Shown here one piece after another: positions 1-9,152 of a stretch of 64,000 nucleotides of DNA. A program made the translations under genes and the position numbers. The first letter of the stretch is position 1, and each line of letters opens with the position of its first letter. This stretch comes from Croceicoccus ponticola (lineage in GTDB: Bacteria > Pseudomonadota > Alphaproteobacteria > Sphingomonadales > Sphingomonadaceae), in assembly GCF_004004515.1 (NCBI RefSeq), contig NZ_RXOL01000001.1, positions 310,001 through 374,000 of the forward strand, read 5' to 3'. The notes beneath the pieces are model-generated. The model ran no database searches. It was not told where the DNA came from and was given only the letters and a program-made list of their open reading frames with translations.

Positions 1-1051
1 CGCCGATCGCGTGGATCGGCCCGTCAATCGTGGCAAGGTAATCGGCCAGAACCCGCCCGGCATCGGGGTTGTGCCCCCCGTCGAGCAGAACGCTCGCATT
101 GGGCACGAGATCGGTCAGCGGACCATTGGGCAGCCATTGCAGCCGCGCGGGCCAGCGGGCGGCAGCGATGCCGTCGGCAAATGCGCTTGCCGGCACCTGC
201 ACGCGATCTTGATGTCGCAGCATCGCCACGGCCAGTGCCGCGTTGTCCGTCTGAAACGCGCCGGGGAGCGCGGGCAGCGGCAGGGTCAGTTCGCCGTGGC
301 GGTCGCTGTATTCGATGGTCGCGCCCATGCTGGCGGTCCAGTCCGAAGCGCGCATGTGCAGCGGCGATCCGGCGATCCGCGCGGCACGTTCGATCTGGTC
401 CTGAGCCTCGGCCTCGTAGGCTTGCGTTATCAAGGGCACGCCCGGTTTCACGATCCCCGCCTTTTCGAACGCGATGCGCGCCATCGGATGGGCTGGCGCG
501 CCCTCTTCTTCCACCAGCAGGAAACGTTCGTGGTCGATGCCCAGCGCTGCGATGCCGCATGCGGCAGGGTGTTCGATGACATTGGTCGCATCGAAACGCC
601 CGCCAAGCCCGACTTCTATCACGCAGGCATCGGCGGGCACGCGCGCAAAGCCGAGGAATGCGGCGACCGTCGTGATCTCGAAGAAGCTCGCGCCGATATC
701 CTCGCCTGCGTCGAGCACTTCGCGAAGCAGATCGGCCAGCATCGCATCGTCGATCAATTCGCCCGCCAACCGGATGCGTTCGTTGTAACGCACGAGATGA
801 GGGCTGGTGAACTGATGGACGCGGTGGCCGCCCGCCTCCAGCATCGCGCGCAGGAAGGCGCTGGTCGAACCTTTGCCGTTGGTTCCGGCGATGTGGAAGA
901 CGGGTGGCAGCGCCCTGTGCGGATCGCCGACCCGGGTCAGCAATTCTCGCACCGGGTCCAAGCCCAGCCGTCCCTGAGGCAGGGTCAACGCGGCAAGCCG
1001 GTCGAGCTGTTCCTGCACCGCCGGACTGTCCGAAACCGCGAAATCGCGCAT
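1..1051 (-). CDS. folC: Bifunctional dihydrofolate/folylpolyglutamate synthase, 3' part outside window
   Basis: FolC adds glutamate to dihydropteroate and to folates in the cytoplasm. Reading the minus strand from an ATG at 1051 gives an open frame with no stop before the window edge. It begins MRDFAVSDSPAVQEQLDRL and contains the Mur-ligase-type ATP loop HIAGTNGKGSTSAFL near residue 50, followed by HQFTSPHLVRYNERI, a typical FolC stretch. About 350 residues are visible of a family usual of about 420-440, so the C-terminus lies beyond position 1. It starts 13 bases after the accD stop and is the last visible gene of the trpFBA-accD-folC run, a common alphaproteobacterial order. The identification is secure; only the C-terminal end is unseen. 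Confidence 0.93.
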   Translation of the reverse strand, partial: MRDFAVSDSPAVQEQLDRLAALTLPQGRLGLDPVRELLTRVGDPHRALPPVFHIAGTNGKGSTSAFLRAMLEAGGHRVHQFTSPHLVRYNERIRLAGELIDDAMLADLLREVLDAGEDIGASFFEITTVAAFLGFARVPADACVIEVGLGGRFDATNVIEHPAACGIAALGIDHERFLLVEEEGAPAHPMARIAFEKAGIVKPGVPLITQAYEAEAQDQIERAARIAGSPLHMRASDWTASMGATIEYSDRHGELTLPLPALPGAFQTDNAALAVAMLRHQDRVQVPASAFADGIAAARWPARLQWLPNGPLTDLVPNASVLLDGGHNPDAGRVLADYLATIDGPIHAIG

Positions 1052-1064
1052 TGCTGCCGGCCTG

Positions 1065-1916
1065 TCAGGCGGCCTGTCTGGCCGCCATCAGGTAGTCGAT
1101 GACATCGACCAGCGTTTCGCGCAGATACTTGCGATGCGTGACCATGTCGATCATGCCGTGGGCCAGCAGATATTCGGCGCGCTGGAACCCTTCGGGCAGT
1201 TTTTCGCGGATCGTGTCCTGAATCACGCGCTGTCCGGCAAAACCGATGAGCGCGTTGGGTTCGGCGATCTGGATGTCGCCCAGCATGGCATAGCTTGCCG
1301 TGACGCCTCCGGTGGTCGGATCGGTCAGCACGACGATATAGGGAAGCCCTGCGCGTTTGAGCCGCTGGATCGCAACGGTCGTGCGCGGCATCTGCATCAG
1401 CGACAGGATGCCTTCCTGCATTCGCGCGCCGCCCGCCGCGGTGAATATGACATAGGGGCAACCGTCCGCCACGGCGCGGTCCACGCCGGACAGGAACGCG
1501 TCGCCCACAGCCATGCCCATCGATCCGCCCATGAAGCCGAAATCCTGCACGCCGACGACTGCTTTGCGCCCGTCGATGGTGCCGGACGCATTGGTCAGCG
1601 CATCGGGATGCGGCGCTGCGGCGCGCGCCGCTTTCAGCCGGTCTGAATAACGCTTGGAATCCTTGAACTTGAGCGGATCTTCCTTGACGCTGGGCGCACT
1701 CAGAACCGTGAATCCCGCGTCCATCACCTGAGACAGGCGGCAGTCCGCACCAATGCGACCGTGATTGTCACAGCGCGGGCAGACCCACAGGTTCTCTTCG
1801 TATTCCTTGGTGAACAGCATCTCCTGACAGTTCTTGCACTTCTGCCAGAGATTGTCGGGCGTATCGCGCTTGGCACCGAACGGAAGCTTGTCGCGGACGC
1901 GGGTGAGCCAGCTCAT
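1065..1916 (-). CDS. accD: Acetyl-CoA carboxylase carboxyltransferase subunit beta
   Basis: AccD is the beta half of the carboxyltransferase that moves CO2 from biotin to acetyl-CoA, the first committed step of fatty acid synthesis. The 283-residue product has the N-terminal four-cysteine zinc ribbon (C27, C30, C46, C49, with CKNC and CPRC) followed by the crotonase-like carboxyltransferase domain, including [15 protein letters not shown] and [14 protein letters not shown]. Length and both domains are normal. The ATG shares one base with the trpA stop codon (TGATG), indicating translational coupling, and folC follows 13 bases downstream. The alpha subunit gene accA is not in this window. Confidence 0.97.
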   Translation of the reverse strand: MSWLTRVRDKLPFGAKRDTPDNLWQKCKNCQEMLFTKEYEENLWVCPRCDNHGRIGADCRLSQVMDAGFTVLSAPSVKEDPLKFKDSKRYSDRLKAARAAAPHPDALTNASGTIDGRKAVVGVQDFGFMGGSMGMAVGDAFLSGVDRAVADGCPYVIFTAAGGARMQEGILSLMQMPRTTVAIQRLKRAGLPYIVVLTDPTTGGVTASYAMLGDIQIAEPNALIGFAGQRVIQDTIREKLPEGFQRAEYLLAHGMIDMVTHRKYLRETLVDVIDYLMAARQAA

Positions 1917-2704
1917 CAGGCGTTCTCCCTTGCGGTGTGGACGGCTTGGGCCAGTGCCGCCGTCAATTCGCGCACCTTTGCCGGGGCATTGTCGCCGTAT
2001 TTGCCCACCAGTTCAACCAGCGCAGAACCGACGACGACCCCATCGGCCACGCGGGCGATGGCCCCGGCCTGTTCGGGGGTGCGTACGCCAAAGCCTACGG
2101 CCACGGGCAGATCGGTCGCGGACTTGAGCTGGGCGACAGCCTGGTCGATCGTGTCGGTCGAGGCCTGTTGCAGTCCGGTGATCCCGGCGACCGAAACGTA
2201 ATAAAGGAACCCTGTCGCCGTTTCGAGAACGGTCGGCAGGCGTGCGGCATCCGTGGTCGGCGTGGCAAGGCGGATCGTGGCGACGCCCGCGCCCCGCAAT
2301 GCGGGGCCTAGCTCGGCATCTTCCTCTGGCGGGGTGTCGACGCAGATTACGCCATCGACGCCAGCGGCTTTGCACTGGTCCGCGAACCAGTCGGCACCGC
2401 GCCGGATCATCGGGTTGGCATAGCCCATCAGCACCAACGGCACTTGCGGGTGGCGCGCGCGAAACGCGGTCGCGATGGCGAAAATATCGGCGGTCGTCGT
2501 GCCCTTGCCGAGCGCACGCAGGTTCGCGAGCTGAATCGCAGGACCGTCGGCCATCGGATCGGTGAAGGGCATGCCCAGCTCGATCACGTCCGCCCCGCCT
2601 TCGACCAGCGCTTCGAGCACGGCAGCGGTGTCGCCGTCACCGGCGGTGACGAAGCAGACGAGAGCGGCGCGGCCCTTGCCGAAAGCCTTGTCGAAGCGGC
2701 TCAA
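1916..2704 (-). CDS. trpA: Tryptophan synthase alpha chain
   Basis: TrpA cleaves indole-3-glycerol phosphate to indole, which is channelled to TrpB. The frame is open further upstream, but homology starts at [22 protein letters not shown] therefore place the start at a TTG at 2704, which overlaps the trpB stop (TTGA) and has GGAG 9-10 bases upstream inside trpB. This gives 262 residues, the usual TrpA length. The catalytic acids lie in [18 protein letters not shown] (Glu42, Asp53), and the phosphate-binding GFGVRTPEQ region is present. Use of TTG with a four-base overlap suggests TrpA is made by re-initiation after TrpB, which would help keep the two chains equimolar. Confidence 0.95.
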   Translation of the reverse strand: MSRFDKAFGKGRAALVCFVTAGDGDTAAVLEALVEGGADVIELGMPFTDPMADGPAIQLANLRALGKGTTTADIFAIATAFRARHPQVPLVLMGYANPMIRRGADWFADQCKAAGVDGVICVDTPPEEDAELGPALRGAGVATIRLATPTTDAARLPTVLETATGFLYYVSVAGITGLQQASTDTIDQAVAQLKSATDLPVAVGFGVRTPEQAGAIARVADGVVVGSALVELVGKYGDNAPAKVRELTAALAQAVHTARENA

Positions 2705-3939
2705 AGTTCCACTCCCAACGCAGCGGCGACGGTGAAGATGTCCTTGTCCCCACGCCCGCACATGTTGGCGCAGATGATCGCGTCACGCGGCATCTCGCGG
2801 GCGACCTTTACCACCGCCGCGACGGCGTGGCTGGGTTCCAGTGCGGGGATAATGCCCTCCGTCCGGCACAGCAGCTGGAAAGCATCGAGCGCTTCCTTGT
2901 CGGTCGCATAAGTGTAATCGACGCGTCCCGATTCCTTCAGCCACGAATGTTCGGGGCCGATGCCGGGGTAATCGAGCCCTGCACTGATCGAATGGCCTTC
3001 GAGGATCTGGCCGTCATCGTCCTGCAACAGGTAGGTCTTGTTGCCGTGCAGGATGCCGGGCGATCCGCCCGCAAGGCTTGCTGCGTGTTCCTTGTCCAGC
3101 CCGTGGCCCGCCGCTTCAACGCCGAGCATCTTTACGCTCGGGTCATCGAGGAACGGGTGGAACAGGCCAATCGCGTTCGATCCGCCGCCTATGGCCGCGA
3201 CCAGCAGGTCGGGCAAGCGGCCAGTGCGCGCCAGCATCTGTTCGCGCGCCTCTCGTCCGATCACGGATTGGAAATCGCGGACCAGTTCGGGATAGGGGTG
3301 CGGGCCAGCCGCGGTGCCGATGATGTAAAAGGTGTCGTGGACATTGGCGACCCAGTCGCGCAGCGCCTCGTTCATCGCGTCCTTGAGCGTGGCGGCGCCG
3401 GCCTTGACCGGAATGACCTCTGCGCCAAGCAGCTTCATGCGGAAAACGTTGGGCTGCTGCCGCTCCACGTCCTTGGCGCCCATGTACACGACGCAAGGCA
3501 AGCCGAAGCGCGCCGCCACCGTCGCCGTCGCGACGCCGTGCTGGCCCGCGCCGGTTTCCGCGATGATCCGCGTCTTTCCCATCCGCATGGCGAGCAGGAT
3601 CTGCCCGACGCAATTGTTGATCTTGTGCGCGCCGGTGTGGTTAAGCTCGTCGCGCTTGAACCAGACTTGCGCGCCCATGCCCTCTGGCGCGTCCTTGCGC
3701 AGTTCTTCGGTCAGGCGTTCCGCGTAATACAGCGGGCTGGGGCGACCGACATAGTGTTCAAGCAAGTCCTCGAACTGTTCGGCGAAGGCCGGGTCCGATT
3801 TTGCCGCCGTATATTCTTTTTCGAGGGCAAGGATCAGCGGCATCAGCGTTTCCGAAACGTAGCGACCGCCGAACTGGCCGAAGTGGCCACGTTCGTCGGG
3901 CTGGTTGCGGAAGCTGTTGGGGGCAGGTGCGTCGTTCAT
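2701..3939 (-). CDS. trpB: Tryptophan synthase beta chain
   Basis: TrpB is the PLP enzyme that condenses indole with serine to give tryptophan. The 412-residue product shows the PLP lysine in HTGAHKINN (Lys106), the glycine-rich phosphate-binding loop GGGSNAIG, and the C-terminal CGRGDKD motif. It carries the [11 protein letters not shown]-terminal signature of the main TrpB1 type rather than TrpB2. It lies between trpF (50 bases upstream) and trpA (overlapping). Length and motifs are complete. Confidence 0.98.
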   Translation of the reverse strand: MNDAPAPNSFRNQPDERGHFGQFGGRYVSETLMPLILALEKEYTAAKSDPAFAEQFEDLLEHYVGRPSPLYYAERLTEELRKDAPEGMGAQVWFKRDELNHTGAHKINNCVGQILLAMRMGKTRIIAETGAGQHGVATATVAARFGLPCVVYMGAKDVERQQPNVFRMKLLGAEVIPVKAGAATLKDAMNEALRDWVANVHDTFYIIGTAAGPHPYPELVRDFQSVIGREAREQMLARTGRLPDLLVAAIGGGSNAIGLFHPFLDDPSVKMLGVEAAGHGLDKEHAASLAGGSPGILHGNKTYLLQDDDGQILEGHSISAGLDYPGIGPEHSWLKESGRVDYTYATDKEALDAFQLLCRTEGIIPALEPSHAVAAVVKVAREMPRDAIICANMCGRGDKDIFTVAAALGVEL

Positions 3940-3989
3940 GGTTCGCGCTTGGCAGAAGGGCTGATCCCTGTCCAGATCGTGCGAGCGGT

Positions 3990-4628
3990 TTAGGGCGCGC
4001 GAACCGCACGGCAGAATGCGGCGATCAGGGTCGGATCTTTGATGCCGGGCGCACTTTCCACGCCCGAAGAAACGTCAACCAGCGGCGCGCCGGTCATAGC
4101 CAGCGCCTCGGCCACGTTGTCACGGCCAATGCCGCCGGCAAGGCCCCATGCCAGCGGGCTGACGTAACCGCTGAGCAGGGACCAGTCGAAACGCAGGCCC
4201 ATGCCGCCCGGAAGCGCGCCCTTTGGGGTCTTGGCATCGAACAGGATCAGGTCGGCAGCGTCGCGATAGGCAGCGGCAAGCTGAATGTCAGAGAGCCCGG
4301 CGACAGGCAGTGCTTTCCACACCGGCAGGCCGAACCGCGCGCCAAGGGCCGCCGCGCGGGCGGGGGTTTCCTGTCCGTGAAGTTGCAGCACGTCGAGCCT
4401 TGCCGCTTCGACCGCTTCGCCGATATCTTCGTCCCGTGCATCGACGAACAGGCCGACGCGCTGAATCCGGCCCAATGCGCGTTCGCCGAGCACCGCGGCT
4501 TCGCGTGGGTTCACTGCGCGGGGGGAGGGCGGATAGAACACGAACCCGGCATAGTCGGCGTGGGCCGCGATGGCAGCTTCCAAGGCATCGCCTTCGCGAA
4601 TGCCGCAAATCTTGATGCGAGTCGTCAT
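3990..4628 (-). CDS. trpF: Phosphoribosylanthranilate isomerase
   Basis: TrpF isomerises N-(5-phosphoribosyl)anthranilate to CdRP in tryptophan synthesis. The open frame extends 49 codons upstream of the family start. The ATG at 4628 begins [19 protein letters not shown], the conserved first beta-strand with the catalytic cysteine in KICGI. The C-terminal [17 protein letters not shown] phosphate-binding segment is present. It gives 212 residues, which is normal. It lies 10 bases after the GNAT gene and 50 bases before trpB on the same strand. The other trp genes (trpE, trpG, trpD, trpC) are not in this window. Confidence 0.96.
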   Translation of the reverse strand: MTTRIKICGIREGDALEAAIAAHADYAGFVFYPPSPRAVNPREAAVLGERALGRIQRVGLFVDARDEDIGEAVEAARLDVLQLHGQETPARAAALGARFGLPVWKALPVAGLSDIQLAAAYRDAADLILFDAKTPKGALPGGMGLRFDWSLLSGYVSPLAWGLAGGIGRDNVAEALAMTGAPLVDVSSGVESAPGIKDPTLIAAFCRAVRAP

Positions 4629-4638
4629 GGCCCGGGGC

Positions 4639-5154
4639 CTAGGCTTTGCCGAGCGGCTTTTCCAGCACCGTGAAAAACAGCGGCTCGGGTTGCGGCACGG
4701 GGAACGGCTCCCGCTCTCCCGTCGGCGCGTAGCCCTGTCGCAGGTACCATTCGACCAGGCTGTCGCGGCTTTCAATCACGGTCATGCGCGCGCGCGCCAC
4801 ACCAAGGTTACGGCACAGCATTTCCGCCGTGGCCAGCAGCCGGTTGCCAAGACCGGCCGACTGGAATGGCGGGTCGACGCAGAGCAATCCGATATAGGCG
4901 GTGTCTGGCGGACGGTCGGTCACGGTGACGCACCCGACGATATCTTCGCCCTGCCGCGCCACGAAGATCACGGTATCGGGGCTTGCGAATAGGGTAAGAA
5001 GCTCGCCATCTGCCAGCCGCTTGCCGCCAACCAGATCGGCCTCGTTCGTCCAGCCCATCCGCGCATGATCGCCGCGATAGCAATTTTCGATCATGTCATC
5101 GAGAGTGGGAAGATCGGTGACGCGAGCCGGCTCGATCAGGATCGCACTCTTCAT
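4639..5154 (-). CDS. GNAT-family N-acetyltransferase
   Basis: A 171-residue GNAT-fold protein. The acetyl-CoA loop region FQSAGLGNRLLATAEML (an R/Q-x-x-G-x-G/A-like motif) is clear, preceded by FVARQGEDIVGCVTV and followed by VIESRDSLVEWYLRQGYAP, the classic GNAT C-terminal half. The start is taken at ATG 5154 (MKSAILIEPARVTDL) because it overlaps the stop of the upstream exported-protein gene by four bases; the open frame continues upstream without homology-like sequence. The substrate cannot be deduced. Its place inside the pyrF-trpF run suggests housekeeping co-expression rather than a role in tryptophan synthesis. Confidence 0.85.
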   Translation of the reverse strand: MKSAILIEPARVTDLPTLDDMIENCYRGDHARMGWTNEADLVGGKRLADGELLTLFASPDTVIFVARQGEDIVGCVTVTDRPPDTAYIGLLCVDPPFQSAGLGNRLLATAEMLCRNLGVARARMTVIESRDSLVEWYLRQGYAPTGEREPFPVPQPEPLFFTVLEKPLGKA

Positions 5155-5663
5155 GGTGCGTAAGTCGGCCAGAACGGTCCGCCAAGCCCACCGTTGAACG
5201 AAAGGTGCGTGATCGTGCCGGTGGCAAGATCGTATTCCACGCCGAAAAAGATCGGGCCACCGTCGCAAATATCACTCGGCAAACGCGCTGAATTCACATC
5301 GATGTCCGCGGGCAAATAGTTGCCATAAACGACTGGCCGGCCGGCCCGGATTATCCCGATGATCTCGCGCTGCCAACGCGGATCGTTTGCGACGTAAGTC
5401 AACGGGTCGGGGCTTTCGGTGCCATGAGAATAGACTGGAAGGTTGCCAAGCGAGCCCAGCGTGGAAGCCAACGCCACTTCCATGTCGGCGATGTCCGCGT
5501 CAGAAGGGTCCCAGCCGCCGTCGACCGGTCCGGCGGTGACCCGCGAACAGCCCGGAAGCACGTATCCTGCGCGCGGCGCGGCAAGCACGGTCGTTTCGGG
5601 CGGCAGCGATGGCGCAGCAAACACGTTCGCCGCAACCGCCAGTGCGGTCAGCCCAGCCAGCAT
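5151..5663 (-). CDS. Exported protein of unknown function
   Basis: A 170-residue product with a short Sec-type signal (MLAGLTALAVAANVFAAPS) and a secreted-looking remainder rich in Pro, Gly and Asp. Recognisable phrases are WDPSDADIADMEVALASTL and SDICDGGPIFFGVEYDLAT. I do not recognise a domain. It begins two bases after pyrF and overlaps the GNAT gene by four bases, so it is surely translated in this operon. Two cysteines in the mature part (PGCSRV and DICDGG) could form a disulfide in the periplasm. The signal peptide call is by eye. Confidence 0.7.
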   Translation of the reverse strand: MLAGLTALAVAANVFAAPSLPPETTVLAAPRAGYVLPGCSRVTAGPVDGGWDPSDADIADMEVALASTLGSLGNLPVYSHGTESPDPLTYVANDPRWQREIIGIIRAGRPVVYGNYLPADIDVNSARLPSDICDGGPIFFGVEYDLATGTITHLSFNGGLGGPFWPTYAP

Positions 5664-5665
5664 GA

Positions 5666-6340
5666 TCAGATCGTGGCTTCGATCGCGCGCGCGGCAGCGA
5701 GCGGGTCATCGGCGCGGGCTATCGGCCGCCCGATCACCAGCACGCTTGCGCCATCGTCGCGGGCTTGACGCGGGGTCACGACGCGTTTCTGGTCGCCTGC
5801 CGATCCGTCGGCAAGCCGCAGGCCGGGGACAATGAAGAAACCGTTCTTCCATTGTTTGTGCACCGCGCGAACTTCGTGCCCCGAACAGACGATGCCGTCG
5901 AGCCCCGCTGCATGCGCAAGATCGGCGAGGCGCATCACCTGATCGTGCGCAGACCCGGCGACGCCGATCCTGCCAAGGTCGTTGTCATCCAAGCTGGTGA
6001 GCATAGTGACGGCCACGACCTTCGTGTTTTCGCCGGCGGCCGCCTTGGCGTCTTCCATCATCGCGCGCCCGCCGCTGGCGTGCACGGTCACGATGGCGGG
6101 TTCGAGCACGTGTATCGACTGCATCGCACCCGCTACGGTATTCGGGATGTCGTGAAGCTTGAGGTCGAGGAAGATGGGCAGGCCGACATGGGCCATTTCC
6201 ATCACGCCGTGGTGGCCGTGCGCGTAAAAGAATTCCATCCCCAACTTGATCCCGCCGACGTGGCCCTTGACCTTTTCGGCCAGCGCCTTTGCCGCGTCGA
6301 GGCGCGGCATGTCGATCGCAACGAAGACGGGATTGCTCAT
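5666..6340 (-). CDS. pyrF: Orotidine 5'-phosphate decarboxylase
   Basis: PyrF decarboxylates OMP to UMP, the last step of de novo pyrimidine synthesis. From ATG 6340 the protein begins MSNPVFVAIDMPRLDAAKAL. It carries the phosphate/active-site strand GGIKLGMEFF and the catalytic Asp-Lys-Asp array in FLDLKLHDIPNTV. The C-terminal VVTPRQARDDGASVLVIGRP is also typical. It has 224 residues, which is normal. An upstream extension of the frame to 6484 has no family similarity and overlaps the LapA-like gene, so the inner ATG is preferred. The start overlaps the stop of the preceding gene (ATGA). Confidence 0.97.
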   Translation of the reverse strand: MSNPVFVAIDMPRLDAAKALAEKVKGHVGGIKLGMEFFYAHGHHGVMEMAHVGLPIFLDLKLHDIPNTVAGAMQSIHVLEPAIVTVHASGGRAMMEDAKAAAGENTKVVAVTMLTSLDDNDLGRIGVAGSAHDQVMRLADLAHAAGLDGIVCSGHEVRAVHKQWKNGFFIVPGLRLADGSAGDQKRVVTPRQARDDGASVLVIGRPIARADDPLAAARAIEATI

Positions 6341-6672
6341 GGCAGGGTTGGCTTTTCGCTTTCGGGAATGACGATGGTCGCTTCTTCGCGCTCCTGCTGC
6401 GTGGCGATCAGCGAACGCTGCGCCGCCTCCAGCGCAGCTATCCGCCGCTTCAGTCGCCAGCAGCCCGCGCGATGGAATAGCCACATCGGCAGGAACCCGG
6501 CCAGAAACGAGGTCAGGATGATCATCGGCAACGGTGTGTTCAGCACCACGCTGCTCCAGATCGTCACGTCGATGCGGAACCAGTTAGCATATGCGAAGAC
6601 CGCGAGCGCGGCCACGATCAATGCCCACACGATGGTCCTGATTACCTGCAAACCGCTTTCTCCCGTTGTCAT
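6337..6672 (-). CDS. LapA-domain (DUF1049-like) inner-membrane protein
   Basis: A 111-residue protein with two membrane helices (about residues 9-29, VIRTIVWALIVAALAVFAYA, and 48-66, MIILTSFLAGFLPMWLFH). A cationic coiled-coil-like helix (LKRRIAALEAAQRSLIATQQ) and a charged tail follow. This matches the LapA/DUF1049 layout (lipopolysaccharide assembly protein A), which usually has a WLKxR-like helix after the second TM. It is the first gene of the minus-strand run and overlaps pyrF by four bases. LapA works with LapB in LpxC control in gammaproteobacteria; whether that role holds here is unknown. Confidence 0.75.
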   Translation of the reverse strand: MTTGESGLQVIRTIVWALIVAALAVFAYANWFRIDVTIWSSVVLNTPLPMIILTSFLAGFLPMWLFHRAGCWRLKRRIAALEAAQRSLIATQQEREEATIVIPESEKPTLP

Positions 6673-6758
6673 GCGACCCGAACTCTCTGGGTGGCAAACC
6701 TAGGCGGGTTCGCGGCGCTTGACCAGTGGGGCGCAAGCACGCCCTGTTCCACCACGCC

Positions 6759-8069
6759 TTACCCGAACACGCGGGCGAAAATCGTGTCGACGTGCTTGAA
6801 GTGATAGTCGAGGTCGAACTTTTCCTCGATCTGCTGTTCGGTCAGCGCCGCGGTCACTTCGGCATCGGCTTGCAGCAGTTCGAGCAGCGAAAGCTGGCCG
6901 TCCGAATCCCACACCTTCATCGCGTTGCGCTGCACGAGGCGATAGGCATCTTCGCGGCTGACTCCGGCTTGCGTGAGCGCCAGAAGCACGCGCTGCGAGT
7001 GAACCAGACCACCCATGCGGTCGAGGTTCTTCTGCATGCGCTCGGGATAAACGAGCAGCTTTTCGACTACGCCAGTCAGGCGGGCCAGTGCGAAGTCCAG
7101 CGTGATCGTCGCGTCGGGGCCGATGAACCGTTCGACCGAAGAGTGCGAGATGTCGCGTTCGTGCCAGAGCGCCACGTTCTCCATCGCCGGAACCACCGCA
7201 CCGCGCACAACGCGGGCAAGGCCGGTGAGGTTTTCGGTCAGGATCGGGTTGCGCTTGTGCGGCATGGCCGACGAACCCTTCTGCCCGGGCGAAAAGTATT
7301 CCTCCGCCTCCAACACTTCGGTGCGCTGAAGGTGGCGCACTTCGACCGACAGGCGTTCGATGCTGCTGGCGATGACGCCCAGCACGGCAAAGAACATGGC
7401 GTGACGGTCGCGGGGGATGACCTGCGTCGACACAGGCTCGATGGCGAGGCCCATCTTGTCGGCGACATAGGCTTCGACGCTGGGATCGATATTGGCGAAC
7501 GTGCCGACCGCGCCCGAAATCGCGCAAGTGGCGATTTCGCGGCGGGCGAATTCCAGCCGGTCCTTGCAACGCGCGAATTCGGCGTAGGCTTCGGCCAGCT
7601 TGAGGCCGAAGGTCACAGGTTCGGCGTGGATGCCGTGGCTGCGGCCGATTGTCGGAGTATACTTGTGCTCTTCGGCCCGCGTGCGGATCGCGGCGAGCAA
7701 CTTGTCGAGATCGTCGAGGAGGATCACGGCGGCGCGGTCCATCTGGACGGCGAGCGTCGTGTCCAGCACGTCGGAACTGGTCATGCCCTGATGCATGAAG
7801 CGTGCCTGATCGCCCACGTTTTCGGCAACCCACGTCAGGAACGCGATGACGTCGTGCTTGGTCACCGCTTCGATTGCGTCGATGGCCTCGACGTCGATCT
7901 TGGGGTTCGTCGCCCACCAGTCCCACAGCGCCTTGCTCGCGCTTTCGGGAACGACACCCAGTTCGCCCAGCTTGTCGGTCGCGTGCGCTTCGATCTCGAA
8001 CCAGATCCGATACTTCATTTCCGGTTCCCAGATCGCGGTCATCGCGGGGCGGGCATAACGTGGGACCAT
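6759..8069 (-). CDS. purB: Adenylosuccinate lyase
   Basis: PurB acts twice in purine metabolism, cleaving SAICAR and adenylosuccinate. The product from ATG 8069 (MVPRYARPAMTAIWEPEMKY) is 436 residues. It contains the fumarase/aspartase superfamily signature in GSSAMPHKRNP, plus FMHQGMTSSDVLDT and TIGRSHGIHAEPVTFG, with the catalytic histidine in the last. The frame runs 23 codons further upstream but that part is Pro/Arg-rich and not PurB-like. It stands alone on the minus strand between the LapA-like gene and a divergent EamA transporter. Confidence 0.97.
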   Translation of the reverse strand: MVPRYARPAMTAIWEPEMKYRIWFEIEAHATDKLGELGVVPESASKALWDWWATNPKIDVEAIDAIEAVTKHDVIAFLTWVAENVGDQARFMHQGMTSSDVLDTTLAVQMDRAAVILLDDLDKLLAAIRTRAEEHKYTPTIGRSHGIHAEPVTFGLKLAEAYAEFARCKDRLEFARREIATCAISGAVGTFANIDPSVEAYVADKMGLAIEPVSTQVIPRDRHAMFFAVLGVIASSIERLSVEVRHLQRTEVLEAEEYFSPGQKGSSAMPHKRNPILTENLTGLARVVRGAVVPAMENVALWHERDISHSSVERFIGPDATITLDFALARLTGVVEKLLVYPERMQKNLDRMGGLVHSQRVLLALTQAGVSREDAYRLVQRNAMKVWDSDGQLSLLELLQADAEVTAALTEQQIEEKFDLDYHFKHVDTIFARVFG

Positions 8070-8252
8070 TTTCGACTCCGGCTCAGGCTTGGCTTTGCGT
8101 GCGACGCGGCGGCTAGGGGGAGGGGGCCGAAATGGCAAGGGGGTTGGGGGATTCGAAGGTTCGGGGATTTGGGGCCGAGTGCATATTTGGCTTGGTAGAG
8201 ACAGGCCCGCCCGGCATTGCTAAAGGCCCGTGCCATGACGCGCGGGGCAATC

Positions 8253-9152
8253 ATGGCGAAGCGAAAGATCGACTGGCTGACTTACGCGATGCTCGGCGCC
8301 ACGATCGCTTTCTGGGCGGGCAATGCCATTGTCGGGCGTATGGTGCGCGGTGACATCGACCCTGTTTCGCTGGCCCTGCTGCGCTGGATCGGTGCGGCGC
8401 TGGTGGTGGCCCCGATCGCGTGGCGCGGGCTACGCGCCGACCTGCCTGCGATTCGCGCCGCCTGGAAACCGGTGCTGGCGCTGTGCGTGACCGGCATCGT
8501 GGGCTTCAACACCCTGCTTTACGAAGGGCTGTTGTACACGACCGCCAGCAATGCACTTTTGATGCAGGCGACGATCCCGGCACTCGTGCTGGTCATCGCC
8601 GCGCTCGTTTTCAAGCAGCGGGAGGCGACGTGGAAAGTGGTCGGCATCGCGCTTTCCGTGTGCGGCGCGGCCTTCACGATCTTTCGCGGCAACCTGCAGG
8701 CGGCAATCGAAATGCAACTGGGCAAGGGCGACCTGCTCGTCTTCGGTGCGTGCGTCACATGGGCCATCTACACGGTACTCCTGCGCCTCGCCCCCAAAGT
8801 GCGCCCTGCGAGCCTTTTGTTCGTGATGTTCGCAGGCGGCGCGCTAATCCTGCTGCCGGTGGCGCTGATGATGCCGGGTCGCCAAATTGCGTGGAACGCG
8901 CAAACGGTGGGCGCGGTTGCCTATATTGCGGTCCTGCCTTCTGTGGTCGCCTATTTCCTGTTCAACGCCGCCGTCGCGCGGGCCGGGGCGGCTATTGCGG
9001 GTCAGGCTATCGCGTTGATGCCGGTGGCAGGCGCATTGCTCGCGGCATTGCTGTTGGGTGAAAAGCTGCATTGGTACCACGCCGTGGGCATGGTGATCAT
9101 TGTGGCGGGTATCGCGATAGCTGCGGTCCAGAAGGAACCTCAGGCCCAATAG
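8253..9152 (+). CDS. EamA/DMT-family transporter
   Basis: A hydrophobic protein of about 299 residues with two EamA repeats and ten predicted membrane helices, typical of drug/metabolite transporters such as RhaT/YdcZ relatives. Repeat 1 starts TYAMLGATIAFWAGNAIVGR and repeat 2 starts GDLLVFGACVTWAIYTVLLR, the paired Trp-containing first helices of this family. The start could be ATG 8217, 8235 or 8253; I favour 8253 (MAKRKIDWL) because GGGG lies 6-9 bases upstream and the N-terminus is then short. The 3' end overlaps the convergent TANGO2 gene by 13 bases. The substrate is unknown. Confidence 0.88.
   Translation: MAKRKIDWLTYAMLGATIAFWAGNAIVGRMVRGDIDPVSLALLRWIGAALVVAPIAWRGLRADLPAIRAAWKPVLALCVTGIVGFNTLLYEGLLYTTASNALLMQATIPALVLVIAALVFKQREATWKVVGIALSVCGAAFTIFRGNLQAAIEMQLGKGDLLVFGACVTWAIYTVLLRLAPKVRPASLLFVMFAGGALILLPVALMMPGRQIAWNAQTVGAVAYIAVLPSVVAYFLFNAAVARAGAAIAGQAIALMPVAGALLAALLLGEKLHWYHAVGMVIIVAGIAIAAVQKEPQAQ

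Noticed and set aside
6726-8198. 490-codon plus-strand frame antisense to purB
   Set aside because: Shadow of a conserved gene with no recognisable motif.
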